Assembly (NCBI GenBank): GCA_036365515.1
Contig: CM070874.1
Location: 38,428,083-38,492,082 of the forward strand
Length of the DNA stretch: 64,000 nt
DNA from: Torymus aiolomorphi
Lineage: Eukaryota > Arthropoda > Insecta > Hymenoptera > Torymidae
Reading direction: 5' to 3'
The first letter of the stretch is position 1; each line of letters begins with the position of its first letter. This document shows, in pieces, positions 9,947 to 20,974 of this stretch. The position numbers were made by a program, and so were the translations under genes. The notes under the pieces are model-generated. The model did no database searches. It saw nothing but the letters and a program-made list of their open reading frames with translations, and had not been told where the DNA came from.

Positions 9947-10415
9947 TCACATTCCAAAAATTTTAAGTCCGCCTGTGTCTATTGTGACCAATCTAGATAC
10001 AGCAAATAAACCAGGATCGCATTGGGTTGCCATTTACATAGACAAAAATGGGTACGGAGTATATTTCGACAGTTACGGGCTCGCTCCCACCTCACCACAC
10101 CATCTTGATCGCCTACGAAGAAACTGCGTGCTTTTCCAGTGGAACAAGAAACTATTACAAAGTTTTGATTCAAGAGTGTGCGGTGAATATTGCATTATGT
10201 TTTTGCACCATATGTGTAGTGGTAGTTCTTCACGCGCGTTTTGTCGCATCTTTTCATACAATACATACAAAAACGATAACATAGCTACTAAATTTTATAA
10301 AGTTATTTCACAAAAGCAAGCCAGAAAGGCGAATCCTTACAGAAATCGTTTTCTTCCAAGAGACACTTCATTGGGAAGTGGGCAGAGTAATCAAACATGT
10401 AACGCAAAATTATAA
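9876..10415 (+). CDS. Adenain-like cysteine protease (peptidase C5 type), intact
   Basis: This is a 179-codon frame whose start MNTRTIMHAIRAL followed by GVYAADHIP fits the family N-terminus, so the ATG at 9876, inside the preceding gene, is preferred. The catalytic set resembles adenovirus protease. His49 lies in GSHWVAIYID, Asp65 in YFDSYGL (16 residues later; Glu in adenain), Gln95 in LLQSFDS and Cys102 in VCGEYCIMF. The Gln-Cys spacing is seven, the same as in adenain. It would cleave core and capsid precursors during virion maturation, and a consensus site exists in the protein at 7138-7692. No stop or frameshift is present. Downstream is an AATAAA. Confidence 0.9.
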   Translation: MNTRTIMHAIRALRANTIGVYAADHIPKILSPPVSIVTNLDTANKPGSHWVAIYIDKNGYGVYFDSYGLAPTSPHHLDRLRRNCVLFQWNKKLLQSFDSRVCGEYCIMFLHHMCSGSSSRAFCRIFSYNTYKNDNIATKFYKVISQKQARKANPYRNRFLPRDTSLGSGQSNQTCNAKL

Positions 10416-10477
10416 ATTTTTTTTTGTAATCATAGATGTAAGAGTAAAATATGTATACTTTTGTAAGTTCTTCCTAA

Positions 10478-10483
10478 AATAAA
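10478..10483 (+). terminator. Poly(A) signal after the protease gene
   Basis: AATAAA lies 63 bp after the protease stop, inside AT-rich sequence. It fits a 3' end for the late gene pair. Confidence 0.45.
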
Positions 10484-10658
10484 AATTGTATTTGTAACAA
10501 ATTTACATTTAGTGTTAGACTCTTCTTTCACATCCTTACCTACCTGATTGTCCTGCATGCTTTCAAGAAATTATCACGTTAATATTATAACAGTATCTCT
10601 GTTTTGTTTATTTTCATATCATACGTTCACATCGGCTGCGATTGTAACTGAAATTTTT

Positions 10659-11062
10659 ATCGCATAATACAAAGCCAAAAGTAAGGTTAGGTTACATATA
10701 AGAATTTATTTCGTCATCATCTTTATCTCGTATTCGTTACTGTTTAAGCTCACGTCATTTCAACGTACTTTTTTATCGCGAATACGAAACGGAAAGTGAG
10801 GTTATCTTACATTCATCGATTTCTTTCTCGGAAACCATTATTTTTATCTCGTATTCGTTACTCTCTAAACGCACGTCATTCCAACATACTTTTTTATCGC
10901 TAATACGAAACGGAAAGTGAGGTTATGTTACACTCATCGATTTCTTTCTCGGAAATCGTTATTTTTATCGCGTATTCGTTACTCACTAAGCTCACGTTAT
11001 TCCAACGTACTTTTTTATCGCGAATACGAAACGGGGAGTAAGGTTATGTTACATTCATCGCT
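10659..11062. repeat. 121-bp tandem array (about 3.3 copies) in the Polinton intergenic region
   Basis: The word CGTATTCGTTAC ends at 10740, 10861 and 10982, giving an exact 121-bp period. Each unit contains GCGAATACGAAACGGAAAG, then GAGGTTATGTTACATTCATC, then TTTCTTTCTCGGAAA and TTTTTATC. ATAC and GTAT words at both sides give each unit a small inverted repeat (CGAATACG / CGTATTCG). Outer copies are more diverged. The array separates the protease gene from the last gene of the element and holds no frame of its own. Confidence 0.9.
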
Positions 11063-11305
11063 CTCATCTTGTTGAATTCTTTATATTACAACGTCATCAC
11101 TCCGTTCACTGATTGGATGAGGGAAGTGGGACGTAACAGACTCATCGGCCAATGGGAAAACGGAGCATGGTGGGGACATACGTGTAAAAAAAGCTGGAGC
11201 CCGACATGCTTGCTTTTAGTCACGAGTATCCATTCCATTTGAGAGTACGCTCGCGCGTGGATATTCCAGTGTCCGTTCAATCTCTAAGTATACTCTTGCT
11301 TTAAA

Positions 11306-12256
11306 ATGGACGAAAACGAAGCATCAGCAGTGCTTCCTGCACCACCAGCAGCATCAATAGCAGATTCAGTAGCAGCTTCAGTAGCAGTAACTCCACCACC
11401 ACTACCTCCGCCATCAGCTGCACCACCACTACCTCCACCAGCAGCAGTAGCAGTAAGATCGCGAGTTAATAAAAACATGGATCTGCCAAATCTCTTCCTG
11501 TCTACAACCTACGCTATCAATAAGTCAAATTCCAAAAGAGTCGTTGTTGAATTGGAACACCACGCAGGATTTTACAGAGCTGTGGTGAAACTCTGTAGTA
11601 CAGGGTCTCCTGCAAAGTACGTCACTCTTGGAAATAACAGTTGGGAACTGATCAGCGACCAAATGGACGCGATGATGGGGTATGTGCTAGATTCATTCAC
11701 CTTCTACAAAGACTTCGGTAAGCCTTAAAAAATATTTCTTCCAAATCACGACATCAATTTTACAACGGCGTACGGAGTGAGGTCCATCCTTATCGACGAG
11801 AGACCTAGTGTACCGACACCGAAGTTCGTCAGAGAAGTCTTCCCCGAAGGGCAACCAATACACGAGGAGACGCAGTTTCCAGACAGTTGTTCACAGTTCG
11901 AGACTCCAGAGACACCACAGAAGAAAAGAAAATACGAAAGTCCACCCGGGATCGTCATGCAGCAGGCAACTTTGAACGGCCTACGAGAAGTGTGCGAATG
12001 TGTCGATGAGTGGCTAAAACGTTTAGAAGAAAGTGCCGGATTTATAAATCGCGGTATCGATAACGTAATTGAGTTTTTAAAAGTTGAGTTAAAGAGAGAA
12101 CGCACTGAAAAAGCGAAAAATATTTTGAAAGACACTGCTGCGTTCAAACAATATTGCGCATTGCGTAAAAATGAAATTAATAATAGAGCAAAGTTGCACA
12201 TGGAATTCGGTAATATGAATAAAGATTTGTACGACATTTTTCTTATGGAATTTTAG
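11306..12256 (+). pseudogene. Polinton tail gene, unknown function, one in-frame stop
   Basis: Two frames, 11306-11728 and 11777-12256, are the same reading frame separated by a single TAA at 11726-11728, so this was one gene of about 316 codons. The N-terminus is an Ala/Pro-rich low-complexity tract (about residues 8-50). A compact region follows with VVVELEHHAGFYRAVVKLC, VTLGNNSWELISDQMDAM and LDSFTFYKDF. After the stop comes a linker with a nuclear-localisation-like PQKKRKYE. A charged, helical C-terminus (about 100 residues) reads GLREVCECVDEWLKRLEES and beyond. The central region could be a small DNA- or RNA-binding fold, but no family is recognised. The lack of frameshifts suggests recent loss or tolerated readthrough. 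It lies downstream of the 121-bp array. Confidence 0.6.
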
Positions 12257-12481
12257 GCATTTGGCTTATCCAACTTGGCTCATGATATGTACGATTATGT
12301 GTTCGCAAATTAATTTGCAATATTATTCGAAGGCTTAAAGAAAATATATTCAATATTTAATTAGAAACCAACAATCTTTTTATTTTTTACCTTCTATCCT
12401 ATCCACGAAATTTTTCTTATAAAATTTATATATCATAGATATACTCTGCATGCTCCATTTTGGCGCTAGCAGTTCCTACGT

Positions 12482-12659
12482 ATGGTCTCTACACCACATG
12501 ATGCAATGTATAGTATATTCATTTATAATGCGATGAGCGAAATGAGAGGTACCATTTTCATATTAAACGCCAAACAAGCAAGAAGTATGGGGCCACCGCA
12601 AAGCAAGAACGCTACGAAAAATTACACCGGCGATAAAGAGAAGCAGCCGCTTATACAGC

Positions 12660-12697
<38 letters not shown>

Positions 12698-12769
12698 TCG
12701 TCATCGCACAATAGCTTCTCCAAGAACACCTTCCCGTTTCCAGAGAAACAAGCGTACAAACGATTTTAA
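12482..12769 (+). CDS. Possible small Ser-rich gene, doubtful
   Basis: This is a 95-codon frame with an ATG at 12482. It has a hydrophobic first third (YSIFIYNAMSEMRGTIFIL), a basic middle and a serine run made by a TCA/TCG trinucleotide repeat. It lies about 230 bp after the tail gene on the same strand. No family is recognised, and half of it is low-complexity, so it may be chance. If real it would be the last gene of the Polinton. Confidence 0.25.
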
Positions 12770-12857
12770 TAATCGGTTACTGTTAATTTTTTATCAAAAC
12801 GGTCCTTTTCAGGACCACAATATAATATCACGTAAAAACATACTAATCGATATCTTC

Positions 12858-12880
12858 TTACACACACACACATACACACA

Positions 12881-12955
<75 letters not shown>
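12858..12955. repeat. (CA)n microsatellite
   Basis: Roughly 48 CA units with two interruptions. The minus-strand Cys/Val frames here are products of the repeat. Confidence 0.97.
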
Positions 12956-12958
<3 letters not shown>

Positions 12959-13243
12959 CCCGCGGTGGGAGGCTATCATACATGCACAATTATCGCAGCT
13001 ATACTTGATAAAAATCGTGACGTCACCAAGCTCTCCGCAAGGTAAGGATTTGCAGACGCTGGCTTTCGGCTGCTGCGACAGGTGGGGTCGAGCTCGCTCA
13101 GCTGCCCCCACTATAGCATGCTCATGTACTCTTCGAAAAGAACGCGCTATACAGAGCACGAGTTCAATCGTGCCCCACTGTACCATGCTGATACAGTCTC
13201 AAATGTATTACGCTATACCGGGATAGCTGTCGCAGACTTGTAC
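12956..13243. other. Unassigned GC-moderate stretch, possible right edge of the Polinton
   Basis: There is no convincing gene. The expected right terminal repeat of the Polinton could lie here or on the other side of the MITE at 13244, but its left counterpart is outside the window and cannot be compared. Confidence 0.3.
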
Positions 13244-13583
13244 CGCATGAGTCACCGTCCCGTCCCGGGACGCGGCACCTTTGTTTTTTGATGAACACGG
13301 TAATTAATGTATGTTTAAGTGCTTTTTAATGGTTTGTTTATATAAACAATCATAACAAGCAATAAAACACTGATTAATTACACGCGTTATTTATGTTTTT
13401 CATAAACATTACATGTAGTTAATGTGTGTTTAATTGATTGTTTATGTAAATAAACATAAACAAAAACGTTTATTTATGTTTGTTTATATAAACAAACCAT
13501 TAAAAAGCAATTAAACATGAGTTAATTACCATGTTTATCAAAACAAAGGTGCCGCGTCCCGGGACGGGCCGGTGACTCATGCG
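13244..13583. mobile_element. 340-bp MITE with ~100-bp terminal inverted repeats
   Basis: The left end CGCATGAGTCACCGTCCCGT is mirrored at the right by ACGGGCCGGTGACTCATGCG, followed inward by CCGGGACGCGGCACCTTTGT and its complement. Further in, both arms share AATGGTTTGTTTATATAAAC. The interior is AT-rich with several TTTATGTTT/AAACATAAA words. It is non-coding. No clear target duplication is visible at the borders. Confidence 0.85.
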
Positions 13584-13984
13584 TCGTCGACTCGCTATAG
13601 TAGGATGTATACTACTCTTATAAAACGCACTCGCCTTCCGCCCGTGCTGTTCGCCTTTGACTCGTACTGCAAACTCCACACTCGGTCTAAAAGGACCCAC
13701 TTTACGCCCTTTGTACACAATATACTATTAAATGATACGTCTCCGGACGTAACACCATGAATCGTTGCGGACGTCTAAATGAAATAAAACAACAATCATT
13801 TTGTTTTTCATGTAGGATTCATTAAAAACTGAAAATTAAATCTTTCCTTAAATGTGATTTTTATTATGTTTGAGAATTAATTTGAAAGCCAGTCAATAAG
13901 ATATTTAAATATCAAAATATAAAATAATACATATCAAATATTTTTAAGACGAACAACATACTCAAGTTTAAATAAGATCGGTGA
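13584..13984. other. Intergenic, no feature seen
   Basis: The first half is of moderate GC (to about 13,780) and the rest AT-rich. No frame resembles a known protein. It leads into the transposase pseudogene that follows. Confidence 0.4.
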
Positions 13985-16463
13985 TGAAGACATACTACGG
14001 CGGTTCAAATTAATACTAAAAAGAATTTTTGAAGGGTCCGTTATTGTGCGGAATCCAAACGGTGCTCCCCGAAGAGGACTACGAGTAGAACGGCAGGAAG
14101 AAGTCCTTGATTGTTTCGATGAAGATCCTCGGACTAGTCTCAGGAAGGTTGCAGAGAGACTCGATATGGGTTACGGAACCGTTCAAAGAATCATGAAGGA
14201 GGATCATCAGCATTATTTTAAATTCGGAAAAGCATAGGGACTTCGTAAGTACTGATTTTATGCCGAAACCATAAAGGCGTTTTTAGTAGTTATCGCTTAT
14301 AGAAAAATTTCTTTTTAATATGGAAAATAAATTTTTTATTTGTTTGTTTTAATAGTTCCTGAAGACTACGAGCGGCGCGTTAGGTACTGCAATGATATAG
14401 TAAAGCAGTACGAGGCTGACAACAACTTTGTGAGTCGCATTCTTTGGACCGATGAGTCGTTGTATAGTCGGCTAGGAATATTTAACACACACGATGAGCA
14501 TTATTGGTCACATGAAAATTCGCACTGCGTGCGTGAAGGTAAGCTTTCTCAAAAAAACAAGTTTTTATATTACTAGCAAAATTCAAAGGCGCTACGCGCG
14601 TACCATTTTATTTTTGGGTTGTGAATATAATTTTTCAAAACAAAAAATTAATCTTTCATTATATTTTGATTTAATGATTTAGTTTTGAATAGTTTTAAAT
14701 AGTTAAGAATAACAATTCAATTTAAAAAATTCAAATATAGAGGAAGTAGCAGTTGTTTGCGCCAAATTTTTTACAAACCTATCAAATTCAATCTTTAAAT
14801 GCTTCACAACATCTGGCTATCATTCTTTTAAGAGTGGATCCTTAACAGAAGTAATAAAATTATTTTTTCAAAGTATTCTTTGTGAAACGTTAATAGAATC
14901 ACCTAATAACTTAATAATATATGAACTGTTTCACGTCAACTGCCCCAGCATGGCGTATGAACGCCAAATCCTGCTATTTCCAACTCATATTTATAATATT
15001 TATACGTACCTAAAAAAATTGTTTGATGAGCGTTTCCGACGTATTTTTTCTCAGCTTTCCATCGATGGTGGCATTTTCTATTAGAAATTTTCCATTTTCA
15101 CCTTATAAACTAGAAAACATCTTACATTTTAATAAGTATATTTTAAAAAGCTATACTATTTTTTACATAGGAAATGATATTTTGCACAAAGTAAAAAAGT
15201 AGACACAACGTCACTTCTGCATGCGGTGTCGCGCGGAACGACGCGTGGACTAGGCCTGTCTTACCTAATAAACTTTCAGAATCTTTACCTGTTCTTTCAA
15301 ATTCTCTGTAATGTATGAATAATATTCTATTGATTACTTTATAAAAAAATGTACTTTTGGTGTGAGGATTCACATACAGGTTGAAAATTTTGATATGAAA
15401 GTTTGAATGAAAAATGAATCATACGGTATCGCGAGATGTATCGCGCGGTACTACGAGTAGGAGTGCCGTTGAGTCTCCTCTTTTGCGTTCTATTTCTCAC
15501 TGAAAATATCTTAAGCTCTATTTGTAAAACATCATTTCCTACGTAAAAACGGTATAGCTTTCGATCTAAATGGTAAAAAAAAAAAAAATATTAAAAATAT
15601 ACTTTCCGATATATAAGATGTTTCGTCGCTTTTCAAGGTGAAAATGAAAAATTTCTAAAGAAGTGCCAACATTATTGGAAAGGTGAAGAAGAAATACGTC
15701 GGAAACGCTTATTAGAATATATTTTACGTGCATTTGAGTATCATAAACATGAGTTGAAAATACCTCATATAGGTGCGAGCGACTGTTCTATTTTTGTAAA
15801 GATATCATATAACATATGTCATAACTGAAATACGTTTTGGTATTCCCATAGAAGAGTATTTATTTATTTGGTATTAAAATTTAATAGAAGATATCAATGA
15901 AGTTTTAGACCCTGGATGTTAACACTTAACACCGGTTACTTTTGTAATAATTTCTCTTATTAACTTATTTATTTTAGATCGTTTTCAAAATCGATTTAGT
16001 GTCAAAATGTGGGCTGGATTAATCGGAAATCATTTAGTTGGACCTTGGGAGCTCCCACCACATTTAAATGGTGAGAGCTACTTATAGTTCTTACAAAATG
16101 ATCTCCCTGGTCTTTTAGACCAATTGTTAGCGTGGGATCAACAGGAGAATATAATCTTCATGCAACGTTCGTCACCACCGTCTCGATCAACAATTTTTGG
16201 GCGAATGGATCGGGAGAGGTGGAAACATTCCATGGCCACCGCGATCCCCGGATCTTAATTCTTTGGACTTTTACTTCTGGGGGCACAGCAAAGAGGTGGT
16301 TTACCACGGAGGTGCTCCCGAGACGGTAGAAGAGCTGAGGATTAAGATTCAGGATCATGCGGACACCATACAGCCTCATACGATTCAAAGAGCGACTCAC
16401 GATGTTGTTCGTCGTGCTAGGGCCTGCATAGAAGAAAATGGAGGTGTTTTTGAACATTTATAG
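13985..16463 (+). pseudogene. Mariner/Tc1-superfamily transposase pseudogene with two GT-AG introns
   Basis: Three coding blocks on the + strand make one IS630/Tc1/mariner-type transposase. Block 1 (about 13,985-14,244) has a helix-turn-helix region with RNPNGAPRRG and TSLRKVAERLDMGYGTVQ. Block 2 (14,356-14,538) has LPEDYERRVRYC and the first catalytic motif, LWTDESLYSR. Block 3 (15,978-16,463) has RFQNRFSVKMWAGLIGNHL, IPWPPRSPDLNSLDFYFWG and a C-terminus ACIEENGG. Joining 14,244 to 14,356 and 14,538 to 15,978 keeps the protein alignment, with gtaagt...aatag and gtaagc...tttag borders, so both gaps look like true introns of 111 and 1,439 bp. Defects are a TAG at 14,235, a stop near 16,085 and frameshifts in block 3, where the second catalytic aspartate region (normally HDGAPPH-like) is degraded. 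It is inactive. Confidence 0.8.
14935..15795. mobile_element. Inverted-repeat element inside intron 2 of the transposase pseudogene
   Basis: Sequence around 15,510-15,775 (TTTCCTACGTA, CTTTCGATCTAAATGG, ATGAAAAATTTCTA, AAATACGTCGGAAACGCTTAT, ATAAACATGAGTTG) recurs as its reverse complement at 14,965-15,185. Together they form two arms of about 250 bp around a central segment. A one-armed relative lies at 52,490-52,885. It accounts for much of the 1.4-kb intron. Confidence 0.7.
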
Positions 16464-16995
16464 AATTTTTTTTATATTATATTGTATTTAATATTGTACA
16501 ATATGTTAATATTTTATTCTGCTGTGTTATATTTTGTATCTTTTTACATTAATTTTATATTGTTATTAAAAAATTTTTAAAAAGTATCACTATTTATTTT
16601 GGTTTTCATAATAACACAGCCGGAGACGTTTTTGCCGGACTTTCAGCGAGACTTTCAGCATAATATTTTGCGCGACTTTAGGCAAGACATTTGCGAGATA
16701 TTAAGCCAGGCTTTAAGCCAGACTTTACGTACAACTTTAGGCCAGACTTTACGCCAGACTTTAGACTAAATTTTAAGCCTGATTTTTAGCTAGAGATTGA
16801 GCGAAACTTTAAGCAAGACTTCCGGGAAGATAAGAACCCAGATAAAATTGTAACAAACATTAATCGCCAGAGAGAAAAGTGCCAAAAAAAATCAATCTCC
16901 ACGAAAGTAGTTGTAATTAATTATTCAAATCGACAGCAATCATTCAATCACCGCTCATCTTTAATCGCCGCGTAGACATAATGGTGGCACGTAAT
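16464..16995. repeat. AT-rich spacer with a degenerate GCCAGACTTTA short-unit array
   Basis: From about 16,620 to 16,830 the words GCCAGACTTTA, GCGAGACTTTCA and GCAAGACTTCC recur every 14-16 bp. The same word occurs at 17,460-17,575 and inside the foldback element at 17,865-19,608. The rest of this stretch is AT-rich without genes. Confidence 0.6.
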
Positions 16996-17315
16996 ACAGG
17001 GTGATTCTGAAACAATGCAGCATTCTCATGGCAACTTGCTAAAGCAAAAATTAAAAATTATCGAAAACTTACTAAGCTATAGCAAATTAAAAATAGTACA
17101 TTTCGATACCAGTGCGTGAAACTGATTTTATCCTCGTGTGGACGTTGCACCAAAGCGAAGCGAGGGTGAAAAGGTCACACGAGGTTAACATCACATTCTC
17201 GCGAATGGTATTATTTGATAAGACGTACAAAGCTTGCTTTGGCACATGCTTTCTTATTCGAGCGTGTGCGAAATCGAGCTTTGCGCACGGAGTGTTAAAT
17301 GTATTTCCTTAACCC
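16996..17315. repeat. Dispersed repeat with AGTACATT(A/T)CGATAC motif, copy 1
   Basis: TAGTACATTTCGATACCAGTGCG at the left is followed by self-complementary words such as CCTCGTGTG/CACACGAGG and GCAAAG(CG)/CGAAGCGAGG. Related sequence lies at 24,385-24,605 and 27,885-28,165. It looks like a small non-coding dispersed repeat; the 66-codon frame inside is not convincing. Confidence 0.45.
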
Positions 17316-17704
17316 CGTACACATTCATGAACAACTGGCTATAACTTTCTGAAAGTTGAATTTTAAATTTTTTCTCCGGCAGGTCCTCATGAAATTAATT
17401 GACGAACAAGTGAGACCATCAAAATTAAAATCGGTTGTGTAAGAAAAGAGATTCCTGTATACTCCTGCCATACTTTCAGCCATACTTTACGCCATAATTA
17501 CAGCCATACTTTAGCCATACTTTCAATCATACTTTAAGATATACTTCCAGTCAGACTTTACGCCAGACTTAACGACGTCTAGTCGCGTTTAGCCTCTTCT
17601 TCGTATACACTCATAAAGCCACTACAGTGCAGAAGCATCAAAGCGACCTCCACGCTTCTTTTCGTCTTGGGCTCGGCTGTGCTATATTCATTGAAGTCAC
17701 ACCG
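17316..17704. other. Spacer with CATACTTT short repeats
   Basis: No gene is seen. Around 17,460-17,575 a CCATACTTTCAG / GCCAGACTTTACG motif repeats every 14-16 bp in degenerate form. Confidence 0.4.
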
Positions 17705-20055
17705 CCAGTACTGTTTCGTTAATTCTGAAAACGGCTTGCGAACTTTTGCGAAAGTATGGAAACACTTTACCAGAGTTCAGCAAATGTTTCGGAAAACATT
17801 TCCACTGATTTGCTAAAATCTAGACAAACCATTGCAAAGTTTAACAATCGTTTGCGAATACTTACCCGTGTAAAAAAAATTAGTCTGTTGCAAGTCTGGT
17901 ACAGGGCTGGCTCTATAAGTCTGACGTAAGTTTGGCTACGGCCACATTTTGCCAGACTACTTGAGCCAGATATAATGCTAGACTTTCTACCAGACTTGGT
18001 CCCAACTTTCGCTAGGTCTGGCATACAAAAGCCAGACTTAATTCCAGATTTGTTACCAGACTTTCTTCCGACCGTTGCTAGGTCTGGCATACGAAAGCCA
18101 GACTAAATGCCAGGCTATCTACCAGACTTATATTTGAAAGACGGTAAGACTGGCATATCTCAGCCAGACTTAGTGCCAGACTTTCAGATGAGTTTAAAAA
18201 AGATAACCTCAAGGGCGACGCTCGATCTCTGTACTTATAGAACTATTATGCAACAAATTCGACCTTCTAGTATTCTCGGTGTTTTACTCCAGAAAGCTGA
18301 TGGGAGAACGTCAATGGTGGCAAGTAATTTCCGTTTAGAAGTTCGAGAAGTTATAAAACTGCTTATTGTAGCTGATAGGACAACAACTAATTGATGTACC
18401 TGCAAAAATAAAAAATAAAAATGCACAAAGCGTTATTCGAAAATTTATAGAAATGCATTTAAAATTGAGATTATAATGTAGTGATGAGTATAAAAAGTAA
18501 TGTAAAATATTTAAGGAAAGCAGGTTAGCTTGTTTACTATGTGTATTTAAATAATGAACGAATACTTATCTGAAAATTGTATCTCCATTCTTCTGTAGAT
18601 CTGCAAAATCTGTACCCCTAGCGATACTTATTTTCAGTTTCAAAAATTTTGAATTATATTAATAAGTTATTATTCAACATAAGCCACATACAAAATTATT
18701 TATTTAACAAAATGTTTATGCGCAAACGAACTCAGTGACAGATATAGAAAGACCATCGACTAGCCTCACGGTTATTATAGCAACAACTTCAAGTATGTTA
18801 TATCTTTTTGCTGCAATGACGGAGAATTTTCAGAATTTGTAAATTTTACAAAATCCTTCTTAAAATATTAAATACTTAATATACACAAAATGGGCATTGC
18901 TAGCGATATGGAGGCCTATACATCTACAGAAGGAGATATCATTTTCAGATAAGTGTTTCGTTCATTTTTTAAATACATATAGTACACAAACTAACCTGCT
19001 TTCCTTGATTCTTTTATATTACTTTTTATACTCATCACTACATTATAATCTCAGTTTTATATGAATTTTCTTACAAATTTTTGAAATCAGCTACAATAAG
19101 CAGTTTTATAGCTTGTCGAATTTCTAAACAGAAATTAGTCGCCACCATTGACGTTCTTCCATCAGCTTTCTGGAGTAAAACACCAAGAATACTGGAAGCT
19201 CGAATTTGCTGCATAGTGGTTCTATAAGTACAGAGATCGAGCATTACCCTTGAGGTTATCTTTTTTAAACTCATCTGAAAGTCTGGCAGAAAGTCTAGCA
19301 CTAAATCTGGCTGAGATATACCAGTCTTACTGTCTGTCAAATATAAGTCTAGTAGATAGTCTGGCATTTAGTATGGCTTTCGTATGCCAGACCTAGCAAC
19401 GGTCCGAAAAAAGTCTGGTAACAAATCTGGAATTAACTCTGGCTTTTGTATGCCAGACCTAGCGAAAGTTTGGATCAAGTCTGGTAGAAAGTCTAGCATT
19501 ATGTCTGACTCAAGTAGTCTGGTAAAAAAGTAGCTGTAGACAAACTTACGCCAGCCTTATATATCCGGACTTGTGCGAGACGCGCCAGACTAATTTTTTT
19601 TACACATGTTACCAATCTTGCGATAACGTCTGAGTTTTCTGTTGTAAAGTTTTGCGAACATTGGGAAAAACTTAATCAAAGTACAGCAAATGTTTATAAA
19701 AAGTTTACAAAAGTTTAACAAACGTTTAGGAAAACCTTACCAAAGTTTAACCAACATTCAGGAAAACTTTTTTCCTTTTGGAAAACTTTACCAAACTTTT
19801 GCAAACATTAAGAAAATCTTTACCAAAGTTCAGCAAATGTTTGGGAAAAGCATACCAAAGTTTAATAAACGTTTAGAAAAAGTTGACGAAAGTTTAGCAA
19901 ACGTTTAGGAAACCTTTACCAAAGTTCAGCATACGTTTAGGAAAACTTCTCCAATGTTTCGCTAACATCTAGACAAACTATTGCACACTTTAGCGAACGT
20001 TTTGGAAAACTTTACCGAAGTTTTGCGAACGTTTAGAAAAACTTTTCCAATGTTT
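17705..20055. repeat. Degenerate ~38-bp minisatellite, interrupted by a foldback element
   Basis: Units such as GCGAACGTTTAGGAAAACTT followed by TACCAAAGTTCAGCAAA recur at 17,705-17,860 and again at 19,615-20,055. The foldback element sits between the two parts, so one array was split by insertion. The 72-codon frame at 19,690-19,908 is a translation of the repeat. Confidence 0.75.
17865..19608. mobile_element. Foldback element with ~750-bp arms, probable 3-bp TTA duplication
   Basis: Left end CCCGTGTAAAAAAAATTAGT; the right end reads in reverse complement as CATGTGTAAAAAAAATTAGT. The arms (about 17,865-18,640 and 18,880-19,608) match along their length. This includes a block of GGTCTGGCATAC(G/A)AAAGCCAGACT repeats near the ends, and a more complex segment that gives mirror-image 95- and 98-codon frames. 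The flanks read TTA at 17,862-17,864 and TTA at 19,609-19,611. There is no transposase. The element lies inside a minisatellite. Confidence 0.75.
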
Positions 20056-20319
20056 CGTTAACACCCGCGTAAAAAAATGAAGTATGGCTCGGAGTATTAG
20101 CAATATAATTCCCATACTTCGGCAATAGCATGTCCCAGTTATTGGCAAAACATTGTTAGATGTCGCTACGGGGCTCTAGCGACACTTAGCGATGTATTGC
20201 ACATAGTATGGCCTAAGTTTCAGCAAGAAAACATATTTCCTGAAATTAATGATACATTTCTCCATATATTGGCAATGGTTTTCCCAAATTTTTACACATC
20301 TAGGAAGATATAAAAAATC
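20056..20319. other. Spacer, possible small element with (G/C)GTAAAAA ends
   Basis: The left CCCGCGTAAAAAAA near 20,064 and the right AAATTTTTACACATC near 20,287 are weakly inverted. The interior has palindromic words (TCGCTACGGGGCTCTAGCGA). This may be a degraded small relative of the neighbouring foldback. It contains no gene. Confidence 0.3.
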
Positions 20320-20909
20320 AAAACATCGTTATACTTACGTACATAAAATGGCTGATTTTCGTTTATAACTGAGCAGAATTTGACTTTACACAAAAATTTT
20401 AAATGTAAAAGTTATAGATAATATTAAAACAAAACTTTTTTATATTGAACATTTTTTGCTACGACCAATTCCTGACGAGTTAAATCCAAAGAAACGATTT
20501 TTAACGCCTAAATATACCTAAAATCGCCGATTTTCGTTTATAACGTAGCAGGATTTGATTTTATACAAACAAAAGTTATAGATAATATTTGCCCATTTAA
20601 CATTTTCATGTACAATCAGACCCAGACGAACTAAACTTATAAAAACGATTTTTTAGGTACGACCGCTTCTCGGGAGAGCCTTATATTTTCACTAGAGCGA
20701 AAATTGTAACACTTCAAAAACGAACAATTTGTTGCATAAAAACTATTTTTCACCCAGAATTAGTTCATTTTAGGCGTTTTTTATGGTGTATGTGTGTATG
20801 TCCGTTCGTATGTAGTCAAGTTTATGGACTATCTCAGCGAATTTCCAATAGATCTTAACGAATTTTGGCCCAGATACTCGTCTAATTATAAGTAAGCTCC
20901 AGTCTTATA
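20320..20909. repeat. 177-bp repeat family, left part (split by mariner)
   Basis: Blocks with AAAATGG(C/A)(T/C)GATTTTCG, AAATGTAAAAGTTATAGATAAT and ATTCCTGACGAGTTAAAT recur about every 177 bp. They are followed by a segment GTACGACCGCTTCTCGGGAGAGCCTTATA and onward. The same family continues after the mariner at 22,588 and recurs reverse-complemented at 59,935-60,960. The order is shared, so it is one composite dispersed element. Confidence 0.75.
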
Positions 20910-20974
20910 CGAGGGTCATTTGATAAGTACCTAGCCTACAAATGAAAACACCAAAATTTTACAAAAAATAAAAT

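Noticed and set aside
12956..13800. Possible right terminal repeat of the Polinton
   Set aside because: The left terminus is outside the window, so no inverted match could be made.
18107..18394. 95-codon frame with a similar 98-codon frame on the other strand at 19,071-19,367
   Set aside because: The apparent conservation is only because the two lie on mirror-image arms of one foldback element.
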